A DNA stretch of 64,000 nt from Todiramphus chloris collaris (Eukaryota; Chordata; Aves; Coraciiformes; Alcedinidae): the NCBI GenBank assembly GCA_025345505.1, contig JANVCC010000011.1, positions 11,817,749 to 11,881,748 of the forward strand, written 5' to 3'. The position numbers were made by a program, and so were the translations under genes. Numbering within the stretch: position 1 is the first letter of the stretch; the number at the start of each line of letters is the position of its first letter. Of the stretch, positions 19,966 to 33,327 are shown in pieces. The notes below the pieces were generated by a model. The model saw only the letters and a list, made by a program, of their open reading frames with translations. It did no database searches and was not told where the DNA came from.

Positions 19966-22687
19966 TTCAGTTACCTTTGCTCTTTGTGTTTTCTTTCTTG
20001 GCTTAGGCAATGTGATTTCACTATTCCATACAAACTTCTCTGAGAAACAATGTTCATTTTTTTCCATGTCACTGTTGCCCTTTCTAAATTGAACCTCTGT
20101 CACATAGGTGTACATCTAGCTGCTATTTCCCTTCTATTTATAGTAAAGGGAAAGTCAAAAAGGCTGTGACTCTTATCCCTGTTCATAACCATCAGTCTAA
20201 GAATCCATATAACAGAGTCATAGAGAAAGAGATTATTGTCTTCATGGTTTCTGGCATAAAACATTTACATAAGTAGCCCCAAAGTGGCTTCCTGGAAGCC
20301 ACAATGCACTGCAAACTAACGCCTAGCTTTTTGTCCAATGTCATTCCTAGGTCCCCTTGAATCCAGTAGCTTTCAAAATTTCTAAGTCCAAAGTATTTAA
20401 AATTATTTTATGTCATATGCAGAAGTCAGCGCTTCCTGTACTGTGGTACAGTATATTGCTGTTCCCTTCGTATCTGAAATAAAATGTAACGCTAGAGTAA
20501 CATCAGTGGAAAATACATCACATTGAGGTACATTTAGCTAAAGAGAATGTAATTCAAAATAGAATAATATACTTAGTTTCAGTAACATCTACTTCTTTGT
20601 CAGCTTTCACTGCCTTTTACAACTCCTGCTAATTTAGAGACATTTGGAATTCACTAATGTGAAGTTAAATCTTTCTAGTGGTTTACTTTTACTTTCCAGT
20701 TCTCACCTGGGAGAACAATAAGACTGTACAACATAATGCGTAACTACATTTTAAACTAAAACTTCTCCTGAGGAATTTTACTGTTTTACTAAAGAAAAGA
20801 GACTTTGGTGAAATATTATTTGATTTACCCCTTGTAATAAATTGCATTTGCAAAACATTTTCAGGAAAGAAAGGGATTTGGGTTTGTAATTAATGGTGCA
20901 CTAAGAAACAATTTGATTTGTCAAAATTAGTATCCCCGATGTATAATGACACTGGGTTGAAAGAAAGAAATGACAGTGAACTGGTACAAATGCAAGCCAC
21001 TTAGATGGCATAACACAGCACCATTTGGAGGTGTAAGCTGGTTCTCACAGAGCAGTCTCGAGCGTCTACACAGCCATTGTGGAAACATAATCCATCTGTG
21101 TGCATGAAAAAGGTTACTCCCGGGTGCATACACAAGAAACACAGTACTCACACCCTTCAATACCAGGGGTGCAGAAAGAAGATGAGACAGAAGATCATGG
21201 AAATAACTTGACTGTACTCATATTTTCCCTGATCCTTCTCAATGTGTACTTCCTTATAGATAACGAGTGCCAATGTGTCCCACAACAAAATTGATGATGT
21301 GAATTGCCATCTCTACTACTTGCAGAAACCAAAGATAAAGTCCTCATTTCCTGGTTATTCCAATGAATAACAGCACCATGGGACGTAAATACAAAATATT
21401 TCTACTTTGACAGTACAAAATATATTAATTTTCAGCCTTTTCCTAACTGCATCTTTCTTGATGTGCTGACTAGAGTCTGTCTGGTATCAGTCACGCGATT
21501 CAGTAACTATCTGTAATCTTGCATGCATATTCACACCTCCCAGCAAAATTATGGTTGGGAAGTGATTAAGAAACTAATTGGGTCATCACCCAGGAGGAAA
21601 GACTGTTACTTATCACCAGATATTCATTTTTCATCACAAGCTCTTAGCTTCATTTGTAGTTCCCAGTTACAGTTGGTATAGCAAATATAACTCAACTATA
21701 GCTGTATTTCCTACACACCCAAATTCCCGATGACTGAAAGAAATAGTTAATCAGAAACTTTAGATATGTATTTTGAAGACACCACTGTATCAGATATTTC
21801 AGTGACTAGCTTTTGGATACCATCTTCATTCTCTCTTAGAGATGAGACATATAATTTTGGACGTATAGGAGAATCACACCCTTCATCCACAGCAGAGGTC
21901 ACAACTGCAGGTTATCTAGGTAGTACTGAGTCTATGTTTCAGATGCTGGAGTTTGGTCATTTGCACACATACGTTCCTAACTATTTTTGATTCATGTCTT
22001 TAAACATACTTAAGATTGTTTCAGGTGCTGAACAGGCTTTCTTTCTTATTCATTAGGCATCTGAGAAATCTCTGCTTTCATGATGAAATGGAAAAGGCTT
22101 ACTTTATGTCCATAATAGTATATCAATCTATTCTAATTGAAATCCCAGAACATTCAGTTCTTCTTCCATTTATTTTCCTTACTAGGCATTTGATTACTTA
22201 TATGGTAGCTTAAGAAGACTGTCAGCTCTGATTCAACCTTGTTCAAAAAAGTATTCTTGCATGGGGGCTACTGTTTTCTAGGATTTTCCCTCTTAGATGC
22301 TCTATTTCATAAAGCCTCTTATTTAAGCTGTACAGTTTTTAAGATTTATCACACATAGGCTGCCTTGGCCACCTCACTTCCTGCAGCATGAGTAGCATAG
22401 GAAATAGTACAGATTTTGACCATAATAGTATGAGCTTTTCAAATGTCTCCTGAATTTCCGCCCTACCATGCAGGCAGCTGTGAAGCATACATATATATAT
22501 ATTTTAATAGACATGTGGAGCCTGGTTTTCCAAACACCTGATGTTAAGCATTTTCAAACAGTATCACACAGAAGAAATGTAATCTGTTTCCTGTACAGTA
22601 AGGTAAATGTCAAGTTAAAACAAGTCAGCTGTATTAACAAGCACTTGGTACTTGCTGCACCATCATGCTTATCTGAAAAAGAAGCTG
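19966..22687. other. Unassigned AT-rich DNA, one possible old CR1 piece
   Basis: No gene recognised. Around 20285-20365 the text CTAGCTTTTTGTCCAATGTC and ATTCCTAGGTCCCCTTGAA resembles the minus-strand CR1 region preceding the ORF2 mid-section, but the match is short and diverged. The frame at 21766-21990 and other short frames look like noise. A short ATATATATAT tract occurs at 22491-22501. Confidence 0.4.
20285..20365 (-). mobile_element. Possible very old CR1 fragment
   Basis: Weak similarity to CR1 ORF2 read in reverse: CACTGCAAACTAACGCCTAG, CTTTTTGTCCAATGTCATTC and CTAGGTCCCCTTGAATCCAG, followed at 20411 by TGTCATATGCAGAAG, similar to the CR1 TGTCATCTGCAAA block. Order is right but spacing and identity are poor. 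Treat as a candidate only. Confidence 0.35.
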
Positions 22688-22797
22688 CTTCTTTTCTTTT
22701 CTTTTCTTTTCTTTTCTTTTCTTTTCTTTTCTTTTCTTTTCTTTTCTTTTCTTTTCTTTTCTTTTCTTTTCTTTTCTTTTCTTTTCTTTTCTTTTCT
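22688..22797. repeat. (CTTTT)n microsatellite up to the gap
   Basis: About 21 uninterrupted CTTTT pentamers running straight into the N gap. All-pyrimidine on this strand. The true length is unknown because the assembly stops inside it. Confidence 0.97.
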
Positions 22798-23197
22798 NNN
22801 NNNNNNNNNNNNNNNNNNNNNNNNNNNNNNNNNNNNNNNNNNNNNNNNNNNNNNNNNNNNNNNNNNNNNNNNNNNNNNNNNNNNNNNNNNNNNNNNNNNN
22901 NNNNNNNNNNNNNNNNNNNNNNNNNNNNNNNNNNNNNNNNNNNNNNNNNNNNNNNNNNNNNNNNNNNNNNNNNNNNNNNNNNNNNNNNNNNNNNNNNNNN
23001 NNNNNNNNNNNNNNNNNNNNNNNNNNNNNNNNNNNNNNNNNNNNNNNNNNNNNNNNNNNNNNNNNNNNNNNNNNNNNNNNNNNNNNNNNNNNNNNNNNNN
23101 NNNNNNNNNNNNNNNNNNNNNNNNNNNNNNNNNNNNNNNNNNNNNNNNNNNNNNNNNNNNNNNNNNNNNNNNNNNNNNNNNNNNNNNNNNNNNNNNN
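22798..23197. other. Assembly gap, 400 N
   Basis: Exactly 400 consecutive N. The left flank is (CTTTT)n and the right flank is CCCCTCCCCTCGG followed by (CCCTTTT)n, so the missing sequence is very probably all or largely polypyrimidine. Open frames reported across it are artefacts. The round number suggests a placeholder or estimate. Confidence 0.99.
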
Positions 23198-23252
23198 CCC
23201 CTCCCCTCGGCCTTTTCCCTTTTCCCTTTTCCCTTTTCCCTTCCCTTTTTTC
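23198..23252. repeat. (CCCTTTT)n / C-rich polypyrimidine tract
   Basis: After the gap the pyrimidine tract continues with a different unit: CCCCTCCCCTCGGCC and then CCTTTT-CCCTTTT heptamers grading into T-rich sequence. The unit change across the gap means at least two repeat motifs adjoin. Confidence 0.9.
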
Positions 23253-24012
23253 TTTATTTTTTTTCTTTATCCTTATGCCTTTGAGTATTGTACCAAAGGG
23301 ATTCATTTGCTGGGGACTTATTAAGTTCTTTGCGTGCATACATGGTCTTTTTAAATTATGTTGTGCCAAGTAGTACTAAAATAATTGGATAGCTGACGAT
23401 GTCATTTGCTGCAATAAATTTTGATAGTGAGTTTTCAATCTAATTTAATGCTGGGCATCAGATCAAAACCACTTTTTCAGTATCCCATTGATTTACAGTG
23501 AGTGAAATCTAAAAATACAAATATATTAAAATTGAGACTAGTGATGTGTGAATGTAAATTTCCATATCTGTTTATTTTATCTTGATGGTATGGTACCATA
23601 ATCAAATTGGACATACTAAATATGATTCTCTGAATTAGTAAAATCCATTTGTATGTTACATCTATTCTGATTCTGCTAGGTAGAGTTCATCTGAAACACT
23701 GCTGTGTACTACTACAGAGGTACTGTGATGGAATTGTAATTCCTACTTGGTTGCTAAGTATTCCAATATTTCTGCTGACACCTTATTTGTAGAGGAAGAC
23801 TGGGGAAGAGGGGAAAAATTTTTCAAAGTGACAACTTGGTTTCAGGTTTTTCTAGAAAATAGGGTTTTAATCAAAGTTATAGAACAAATTTTTGAGATAT
23901 ACAATACCACATTTTTCAACAGTTAACGTGACTTCTGATTCCCCACTTACAGAGAAATTACCCTGTTCTTGCATAAATCAGAATTTATAAATGCACTTGT
24001 CACAAACTGATG
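23253..24012. other. Unassigned AT-rich DNA
   Basis: Nothing recognisable. Confidence 0.45.
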
Positions 24013-24056
24013 TTTGTATATACATAGGAGGTGATTTGTATATACATAGGAGGTGA
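24013..24056. repeat. Perfect 22-bp tandem duplication
   Basis: The unit TTTGTATATACATAGGAGGTGA occurs twice without a mismatch: 24013-24034 and 24035-24056. Perfect identity suggests a recent duplication or slippage event. Confidence 0.95.
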
Positions 24057-26904
24057 TCTTGGCTGTGTTTGCAGGGACACGTGATAAAGCTCACTTTTCA
24101 TGGGAGGGGCTGTTATATTTATGTCCATGACGTACAGCTTACATACCTTTTTTGTGTGATAGATTTTCCTAGCATTTACATCAATTTTTGAGCTAGTTGT
24201 TATTTGCTGTGCTATAATAAACCAAAGTAACTGATTCTTATTTTGAAACAGGAAACAGGTTTTGCAGTTCTCACTGATTTTCCTATCCATGTCATGCAGT
24301 GATTTTCTAAAAAAAGAAAAATATCACACATGTTTCTGTTCTCTTGGTTTTCCACCTAAGACTATTTTTCCACACTGTTATCTGAATCCATAAGCCAAAG
24401 GATTCCCATATGGTAATGATGTTGTATTTTACCCTAACATTAAGGTCTGTGGACACAATGAGCAATTGCTGAATTTCTTTCTGTGCTTGCTGGGAGCTAA
24501 GTGTCTGAGACTGGCATGGGCATGTAACAGGAACATCTGGCCTTCCCTTGGAGTTGGTAAATGGAGGCTGCTGTGGCAACATCTGATGTTTCTTGATGAT
24601 AGTAAAATATCTCATTAATGCAAAAAAGCAGTTTGGGGGACTCAGGCATGAATTTTCTTGGTGTATAGCTGTTCCCTATCCCTTAAAAAGCCCTCTTACA
24701 GGTAACCTGTGGATTTTCTTGCATTAACAATTACTGAAGATTAGTTATTCTGTGCAAAAAGAACGCCTTACGGTGCATGAATACCCAGATGTAAGGATAT
24801 ATGCAGTGGTCCAAGAATGCCTCCTCATCTATCTAAGGTCACCCACCAAAAAAGTATAGGAACAAAATCTGAATTTATTTCTATATTCTGATGCTATTGA
24901 CTTTGGTCATTATGCTGTAAATTGAATGTTTGTTACAAAGCTTCTTGTCAGGTTAGATTACAGTGAGAAATGGATGTTTAAAATCCTTCATGGCTTGGCA
25001 GAAATGGTACAACATAGCCAGTAACTCCTAAAGCAAGTTGATACGATTGGTAAATTGCTGTCCAAACTAAGTTTGAATATAACCAAATATTCTCTCCATC
25101 CAAATGTTCTGGCTAGATGACGGATGTCTGCAATTGAGCGTAACCCATCTGATGGGAAAAATCACAGGTGTCCCTCTCAGCCAGGCTTGTTGAATAAAAA
25201 CAGTGGGCATGCATGGCAGTGAGTCCCTGGCCCACCCAACTAGTGCACAGTCTTGTAGGACTTATTGTTACAGTTAATGAGGTCACAAGATTTGAGCACT
25301 GAAGTCTGTACACTGAGACATAGGGGAACCTCCTTAGCTGTCACTGTAAAAGAATTAAACTTATGTGACTCAGACACATAGGTTGAAAGATTTAAACTAG
25401 TTTCTTGCTAATAATCCTGTGTATGATACTATTCCCTACCTTTACCTTGAAAAGTCACTAATGACACCATTTCTGAGGACTTGTATTAGGAATTTTCATA
25501 CAGACTTCAGCACAAACTTCTATAGACAGAAAAAAGGATTTTTTTTACCTTTTAAACTGTATTTCAGTATTCTAATATTTAAAATATTTTAAAATGTTTG
25601 CATACATCTGCTGTCTTCTAGGCACTTCAATATCTTTTTTTTGCAGCTATACTAAATTCTGTTAACAATATTGTTGTTCCCTTCATATTAAAGGACTACC
25701 TGATGAGTTCTCAGAACAATATCCTAATGAAGATATTCAGACAAAATCTGGAGAGAAAAGATCTTTATTTCCTGTATAGCAATGTACTGTAACAAAGTTA
25801 AATCCTTTACACTTTTGCATATAATAGACAAAAAATTATGAAGGAGTGTGTTTTATGATCACATAGTTAAGCATGGCTGGCTTCCTTCTGAAATAATAAA
25901 TCACCATCAGTAGGAGGGACAAGAATTTTAACTGGAGTGATAGGCATACACTCTTGTCTTCAGGGTCTGTAACAGAACTGGCAAACTTTGGTGTAAGTGC
26001 TTTCATATTTTACTTTCAAGGTGTCAGCTTAAGTATTTGGTTATTGCTCAAGGCTCCACATTGTCCACAGACATCTTCATTCATTTGAAGGTATTTGGGA
26101 ATTTTTGCTGGTGATGGAAAGAAACACTAGTTGCAGGACTGTCAGTCTACAAGCCTCCTTGCAAACACTGCAGGATCATGCACTTCACCATTGCAGAGTC
26201 ACACTGCTTGCCATCATTTTGCCTTCTTAGTCAGTTTTCCTCATATGACTCGAGAAAGCAAGCCGCATAAGCAACTACTTATGCTTCTACTGCCTTTGTT
26301 GCCTACCCTACACTTTTCACTATTTAACTTCAAATTATTTTCTGTAGACTATTTTAGTTGCACCTCAAATCTTCATCCCATTCCCTGCCTTTACCAAACT
26401 AATTTCATCTACTAGTAAACTTTTCTAGGAAGGATTCTAAACAATCTCTCCCAAGAACCTATTTCTCTCCTGTCTCCTTTCCAACTGTTTCATATTACTT
26501 ACTTATAAGAGAGATTGTCCTCTATGTGGGAAAGTGACAACTCTTGGTTTTTTTGTCTTTTTGTTTTTTTTAATTAATTTATAGGAATCATGTGAACTTT
26601 GACAAGGAGTTGTGGCAAAGAGAAAAAGAAATAAGTGTTAAAGACTGTTAAAGACCCTGCCCAAATTAATCAAATACCTAGGAATGTACCCTTTTAGTGA
26701 ACTGATATTTTCCTTATGAAAATTTATGTGTGATGAAAGATACTAATGAATATAAATATGTAAGAATTTGTTTTATTGGTTCTCCACCTTTCCTTTACTT
26801 CAGTAGACTGAAAACCAACACCTTCAGAAGTTCATGCTCCATTGTGTAAAAGCTTGAAGAGCTTGAAAGCTGAAAGACATAGGAAGCACTCACTGAAGAT
26901 TTGT
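24057..26904. other. Unassigned AT-rich DNA
   Basis: I see no gene, RNA gene or recognised repeat. Short frames (for example 24307-24615 minus, 26131-26415 plus) have no recognisable similarity. Confidence 0.45.
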
Positions 26905-27450
26905 CTAGTGCAATTGTGCAGAGCAGAAGTAGATGTCAGGGCTGGGAGCACATGCTCCCTCTAGGTGTTTAAGGGCTGACCTAGATGATGGTGTGGGAGT
27001 CACAATTTGTGAAGAGGGCTCTTTAAGAAAACTCTGCTGCAAAGTCTCATCAGGGGGTTCTTCAGCTTCAGTTGGAAACAGCTTTTCAACAGCTGGTATC
27101 CCCTCAGATCCCAACAGAGCTGCATCACAGCTGTGGTGCAGCTGTGCCATGCCTGGTGGGGTACCCTGTTGATTTGAGCTGCAGAGGTAACTCACAGGTG
27201 TGCCGTCCTGGCTTAACCTGATACCTGCCTCATCACTGTTGACTTGCTCTAGGCTTTGGCCCGATCCCAGGAGCCACCATCTCTGCTGTCTTTGCTGGGC
27301 ACTGTGGGAGGTGAGGCAAGTGCCCCTGTTCTTACTCCTGCTCCCTTTCCCCTGTGGAGCAGACTGTTACTGTGTCTCCCTCTCAGTACGATTAAGTAGA
27401 AAAGTTAATTCCCAACCCAGATACAAAATTATGGATATTCTGGACATGTT
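26905..27450. other. GC-richer segment of unknown origin
   Basis: About 550 bp are clearly richer in G and C than the flanks, with CTG-rich text (GCTGCATCACAGCTGTGGTG at 27119-27138). Overlapping short frames exist on both strands (26905-27195 minus, 26933-27172 plus, 27200-27454 plus), none recognisable. The abrupt composition shift and the size fit an old LTR or other repeat, but I could not match it to the LTRs in this window. A diverged exon or CpG-poor regulatory element is possible. Confidence 0.4.
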
Positions 27451-28080
27451 TTAATATGAAATACAAGATGCAACTGTTTCTTTAATAAAACTTAACCTAA
27501 AACCAGCATACAGATTGTACTGTATGGTACATGACAGCATTCAGTGCTATAGGTAGCAGGTGCTCAGGCATGAAACCCCCCCACTTTACAGTTTATAGAC
27601 ACTTCCCTTTTAGACTGCAGCAAAATCTTCACCTCCTTTAAATGGCTTTTGATGGGTTTGTTTTTGGTTTGGTTTTTTTTTTTTTTTGTATTATTGTGTT
27701 ATAACTCTGTTGTAAAAAGAAAAAAAGAAAGTGTTCTTTTTTAATTCAGTCTTGTATACACCTGTCACAGCAGCTCAGTGGGTGGCCCATTGTAACTCTT
27801 ATTGCAGCAGACCTGGCTTACTTCTGTGGGCTGTGCATTTAAAAGAATAAACATGCAGAAGTCCATAAATTTGTCATCTTCCAGTTCAGTCATGTCGGGG
27901 ATCCTACTGCCACAAGAAGCTGATGCTAATATGCTGCTCGTGCTGTTTATGAACTTTCAGGAGCTATAAACTATCATCTTTTCCTTCAGTGTTTGTTTGT
28001 TTGGGTTTGGGGTGGGTGTTTTTTTTTTTGTTTTTTTTTTGCTTTGTTTTGTTTCTTGGGGGTTTTTTTGGTTAATTTGA
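27451..28080. repeat. T/G-rich low-complexity zone
   Basis: Contains T-runs at 27673-27687 and a long G/T tract at 27992-28074 (GTTTGTTTGTTTGGGTTTGG, then T-runs, ending CTTGGGGGTTTTTTTGG). Three G-runs lie close together (GGG, GGGG, GGG at about 28004-28017) with a fourth about 45 nt further on. Between the tracts is unassigned sequence. Confidence 0.7.
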
Positions 28081-31000
28081 ATGGTGAAGTGGATGAAGAA
28101 ATAGTTTTATTTTCTGTTTATCCCCAGCACCAACAACTTTATATAATTGGGGCTCTTAAGATTCCAATTCTATTTGTATGAATTTTAAATTTCTTCTTTG
28201 AAACGAGGAGTGTCTGACAGATTCTAAACTGGGAACTGAATTATCTCAACTTCTGTTCAGCTGTAGATTCTGAACTGCGTAGTGACAGAGTATGGGTAAG
28301 AGGGCTAACGTTTTAAGCATGCATTTAATTAAAGAAATAAAAGGTCTGCAGAATTATAATTAGATACTGACATTGCTATTTGCATGTCAGATATAGTCTG
28401 TCTGATATCAATAGAGAAGTACATAGGCCAGGAACGGATCTCCTGAGTCATCAAGTTGTTTCCCTGACACCATAACTGTATGTGTCAAATAAACTCATTG
28501 CTAGTCTTACAAGCCACAGACTGTAAAAGAAATTACGTTGCTAATGAAATTTATTACTATCATAGTATATAAAATTACATCATCTCTCAGTAAGAAGACA
28601 TGACATCATGGTACATATGACTCGAAAACAGTCACAGATTTTGTACAAACCGTGATCTTGGGCAGAGGGAGAAGTTCCAGATGCCAAATATCATCTACCT
28701 TGGCTACCAAAAGTCAGCAAATTTAGGCACTGTCCTGGCTTCTACGTCTATCAAGCAGTCTATCAAGCGTCTATCAAAGAGTTTGGGAGGGAGCAGGGTC
28801 TGGGATATGGTTCACTGGACTACAAATTCAGTTCAAATTTAGCTGCTATACTTTCAAAAGTCATCTGTCCTGGAAGAAGGAAGGGTTTCTGCCTTACACA
28901 GGTGGGGAGGCTCTGAAGCAGTCCAAAGACTGTATAGCATAAAAAATAGTTTGTTCTGCAAATGTTCAGCAAATTTGCATTGGTAATGACGAACTTATTT
29001 TATTCAGAATAAAATTTTCTTATAAATGTCTTATTTGCATGATTTTAGCATGATGCTTATTAGCTACTGAAAAATAAGTTAAAATTATGTTAAGTATAAG
29101 GGTCAGAAGTATAAAAACAGTTTATGGACATTTGCAAAATTTTGATTTACTTAAGACATTAATGCAATACTATGTGTGAAACATTAAGATTTCCAAATAC
29201 TTCAGAAGAAACTCCCCACTATTTAGAGATGTCTTAATTTAAAATACTTGATAGGGTCCTAAAAATAAGAAATGATGCAAGGGTCAGCCTTTCAGAAAAA
29301 GAAAATTATGCACCAGTGTGGAGTCTAGTATGAGGCTAGAAAAGGTCAAGAGTATGAGCACAGAAATAATGTCAGAAGATTATTTCAGTGAATAATATTT
29401 TTCAAGACATAATTATTTTGGCTAATCCATAAATAAGGAGACCTGATTTAAAATTAATTGCATCTAAAAGATAAATAGTATTATGGCATGACCTGTGTAA
29501 TATTTATGCATGCTAGCTATATAAGTCAGATGGCCATAAGTGGCACTTGAAATGAATTGTGAACATCTCTGAAGTATCTGGAAAATTCTTGGATTCAGAA
29601 TCAGTCTTAGGTACGACACCCTCCAAGGAAAAAATGATGTTTCCTTTCCCACTTAAGGCTGATATGCACAGCTGTGATGTATATTCACTTGTGTTAATGT
29701 ATGTGTCATTGATTGCCTCTGTCCTGTGATAGGATGGTAACTGTTTTCACACCCAAATAACAGGCAACAGTGATAATGTTTTTATAATGTCCTAGCAACT
29801 ACATGACCCTCTAAATGCTCTTGTGCAGAATGCAAAAACTATCCCCTAGTTTGAGCACGAGTCTTGTCTCATTTGAGGCTGGCACATAGTGACTAGTTTT
29901 TGCTTGGCTGAAAGATGTTGTGGGTGACAACAGAACAAGGAAACTGGAAAAAGGGGAGAGCATGAACAAACAGTTTTAATCTCAGTTGGCTAAGGAGAGG
30001 CAATAAACAGTTTAAAGCTGAGAACTCATGTCATTTTTCTTTCAACAGCTTCTTACGTGCTTAACTGTTTGCATAGAATCTTCATCCAAACGCAGTAATT
30101 TCTGTACTGCTTGATTGAAATTACACAAGTATACCAAACAAATGACTGTCTTATCTGCACGTATTTTCCTATGTGTACTGATAAATGTTACGCCACTATA
30201 GGGAACTCTTCCATTTTGAAGGGTATGCTTGTGTACAAAGTATGCAAAAGAAGAGAGAGACATGGAGACCACCTAAGGTTACCAAACCAACAGAGTTAGA
30301 AATACATGCCTGAGTAAGCCCACGCACCTTTTGACCATGTTAGAAACATAAACACTGTTTTGTAGTACTCTCTGTCAGTGAACTGAAAATCATAATTTCT
30401 CTTTGTACTGTTATTCTTACTGGTTTGCATGTGTTGTGGGTTTTTTTTTTTTTAACTGCTTGATCCCGTGAAATTTCTAAATTTCTTTCTCATTGTAGAT
30501 TATAACTTGATTTTCTCTTTAACTGCAATTTGATTAGATCAATGAACCTGGTATTTTACAAATGAAATCATCCATTATTAAATCAATAATTAGGAACTCT
30601 TCTGAAAATAAAAAGTAAAAAAAATAAAACAGACCATTATTTTAACACTCTAATAAACAAATAAAGAAAAAGCGTATTTTCTGAGTAGTTTTGTGGTATG
30701 GAAGAATTTGTTTAAGTGTGCATCGAAGTGTCTGGTCTTAAACTGAAAAAAAAAAGTATTTGAATAGCTGGTAAAATAAAATCAATACATTTTAACTCAC
30801 ATTTAACAAAACTGTGTTTGGAAGCCTGTGAGAGACTGAATATCAAATGAAAACTCAAAGTATGTTATGGCTGTAATGGACTTCTGAGATTTGGAGAACA
30901 TTTGTATGTTTGTCTTCTCTTTGAATTACTGAAAATAGCTATTGGTTTGCTATGACACAGTAAGGCACTAAGAACTGAAGTTAGAAAGTGAAAGTTTGTT

Positions 31001-33282
31001 CTTTGTTCAGCAGCACAAATCATGTGATCACAAATATAATCTATATTGTTTCAGGTGGCAGTATCCCAAAACCCTTGTGACTGTATTCCTCTATTACTCT
31101 AGCCTTCAGAACAATTAGCTTCTTTGAGTAGCTTTGAAATATTCTGCAATAAGATTCCAACTTCTGTAGTTTAGGCAGAGATCTCAAAACAAGCTGCTTT
31201 GACTTACTGATCCTCTTCTGCTGAGCTGAACTAATGCTGACAGTATAAGGGTCATGGGCTTAAGCTTACTCCTTGGTCTTCCCTTTTTTTATGGCATAAC
31301 TAACTAATGTTTCTGGAATGGTGGCATTTGTACTGAATGATGTGTATAAGCTTCACATCTCTTCTTTATTTGCTCGTGAAAAGAGCCAGCAGTAAACCCC
31401 CACAGAAGAACCGGGTGACTGAAGAAACACTCCCACAGACATGGTAAATTGGTGCAAGTGAGAGAAGGACCTTTCTGATCAATAATTTGACATGATCTTT
31501 CTCCTCTCCGCAGAGGTGTGTTACCAATTTGTTACAATCAATTTACAAAAGTGGTTGCTTGGATTTTCACCAGTTTCTTACATAAGAAATCTAGTTGTCT
31601 ATAAAAAGAACATACTGTTTTTGCAAAGCCAATAATTTGTTAGTCTAATTAAATATTAACAATCTAACTAAAAAGTGATTATTGTTCCAGTTAAATGATG
31701 TTAACACTTCTACTTCAAATTATAAGCAGTTAAAATAATATATTCACAAACTTTCCAGTATCTACCCCTTTCTCTGGTGTTATACTATTTATTTCATTGC
31801 CCCTTTGGATCCTAAGATTGATGGTTTTATCCTGAAAGGGAACCTACAGAGAATCATCAGCAACCCAAGTCGTTCCCTGATAGGAGTATGCCCCTGATGC
31901 TGACAATTTCTTGCCTCACTATCTTGAGTCTTAACAGAATAATTTTTGCATGTTTGAGAACACACTCTGCAATCTGCATTTTGTTCACTCGTCTGCTAAT
32001 CCACATTACAACCAATTTTTATAATACATGGAGTGTTTTATGTAGACTGGATACTTGTTCTTTGTTCTCTTAGTAAACTCAAATGCTAGTTTTACCTAGC
32101 TATCAAGACCACAGTACTTTGACAATCAGTAGTTAACCACCCGTGTGTTGCTTTATGGACCAGGGAACTCCCATGTTGTTCTGCATGTGGACTTTGAAGA
32201 CCCCTGCTAACATCCCATGTCTTTATTGCTCTATCAGACATTTTATTCCAGGGTCATAGATAATTTATTAGACATAAAATAATTCTGTGTTGTTACTAAG
32301 TATTAGTTGACAAAACTGTCTATAACATTAGATGTTAGGCTGCACAGTTGTGCAAAGCAGAAGGCAATTGTACTTTATTCATTAGATTATTGATGTTAAC
32401 AGGTCAAAAGAAATTTTCAGGTAGCATCTAGTATTTCACCTTTTTGTCATCTAAATATATTTCCTTCCCTCTTCTATTCTACAATTCAGTTCTAGTTCTC
32501 TTCCTCTCAGAACTGTTTATTTCCTTCTGTTTTGTCTCATTAGGTCTTGGATTTCTGCATATTTTCTCCTCAGCCACTTAACAGGTTGTAAAATTTGATG
32601 GTTTATGTTTGGGCTTTTGAATTTTTATGAATAATTCAAATTAATTTTCATACATCATTATAAATTGATATTGATAGGAGTAATATCTAGGAGTAATTTT
32701 TATTCAGTAATATTTAGATATTAGAATTTTCAGAAGCTTAAAACGGTGTTCTGTTACAGGATTTGTCTTGAGGCTAAGTGGTGACATTAAGCCTTATTTG
32801 ATAAAAAGGTGAAAAAAAGAGCAGAATGGTGTTAAATGCCAGATAAGAATAGGTTTTAACACTTCTTAATTTGATAAGTTCACCCATCTTAAATTGTTTT
32901 AAAGTTGTAACAGGAAGGCTATAGCCTGATTTCAGCAGAAGCTGAGGAAAAAGTGCTAACATTCCCCTGCCATTAGAAGTGAAATATTTTATTTTTCTCC
33001 TTGAAAGTACAAAACACAGATAACAGCTCTCATCCTATTTCTCTATGTTCATAAATAAAACCCTTATTTATGCTTTTAATAAACTACACTGGAACTTAAA
33101 AATATTTCAAACTGCCCACCTCATATTCTACAGAAGCATCCCTTAGAAATCCCAATCTAAACATATCATTTATGTCCATGACTTTTTATCTAGTTGGCAT
33201 TTTGACAGGCATTTTCTAACCTAAAACTCATTAATACACTGTTGTCTTAATTTTTCTAGTCATTCCAAAGTATACACTCATG
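28081..33282. other. Unassigned AT-rich DNA
   Basis: More than 5 kb with no gene or repeat family that I recognise. A minor cluster of three GTCTATCAAG units lies at 28746-28778, and T- or A-runs occur at 30440-30452 and 30748-30757. All open frames are short and low-complexity. Confidence 0.45.
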
Positions 33283-33327
33283 TTCATATTCATATTCATA
33301 TTCATATTCATATTCATATTCATATTC
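33283..33327. repeat. (TTCATA)n hexamer microsatellite
   Basis: Seven and a half perfect TTCATA units, 45 bp, no interruption. Confidence 0.97.

Noticed and set aside
22468-23373. Long open frames of 210-301 codons across the gap
   Set aside because: They exist only because N is translated as X; the flanks are pentamer repeats coding FSFLF or KRKEK patterns.
27992-28074. Possible G-quadruplex in the G/T tract
   Set aside because: Three G-runs are close together but the fourth is about 45 nt away, so a standard quadruplex is unlikely.
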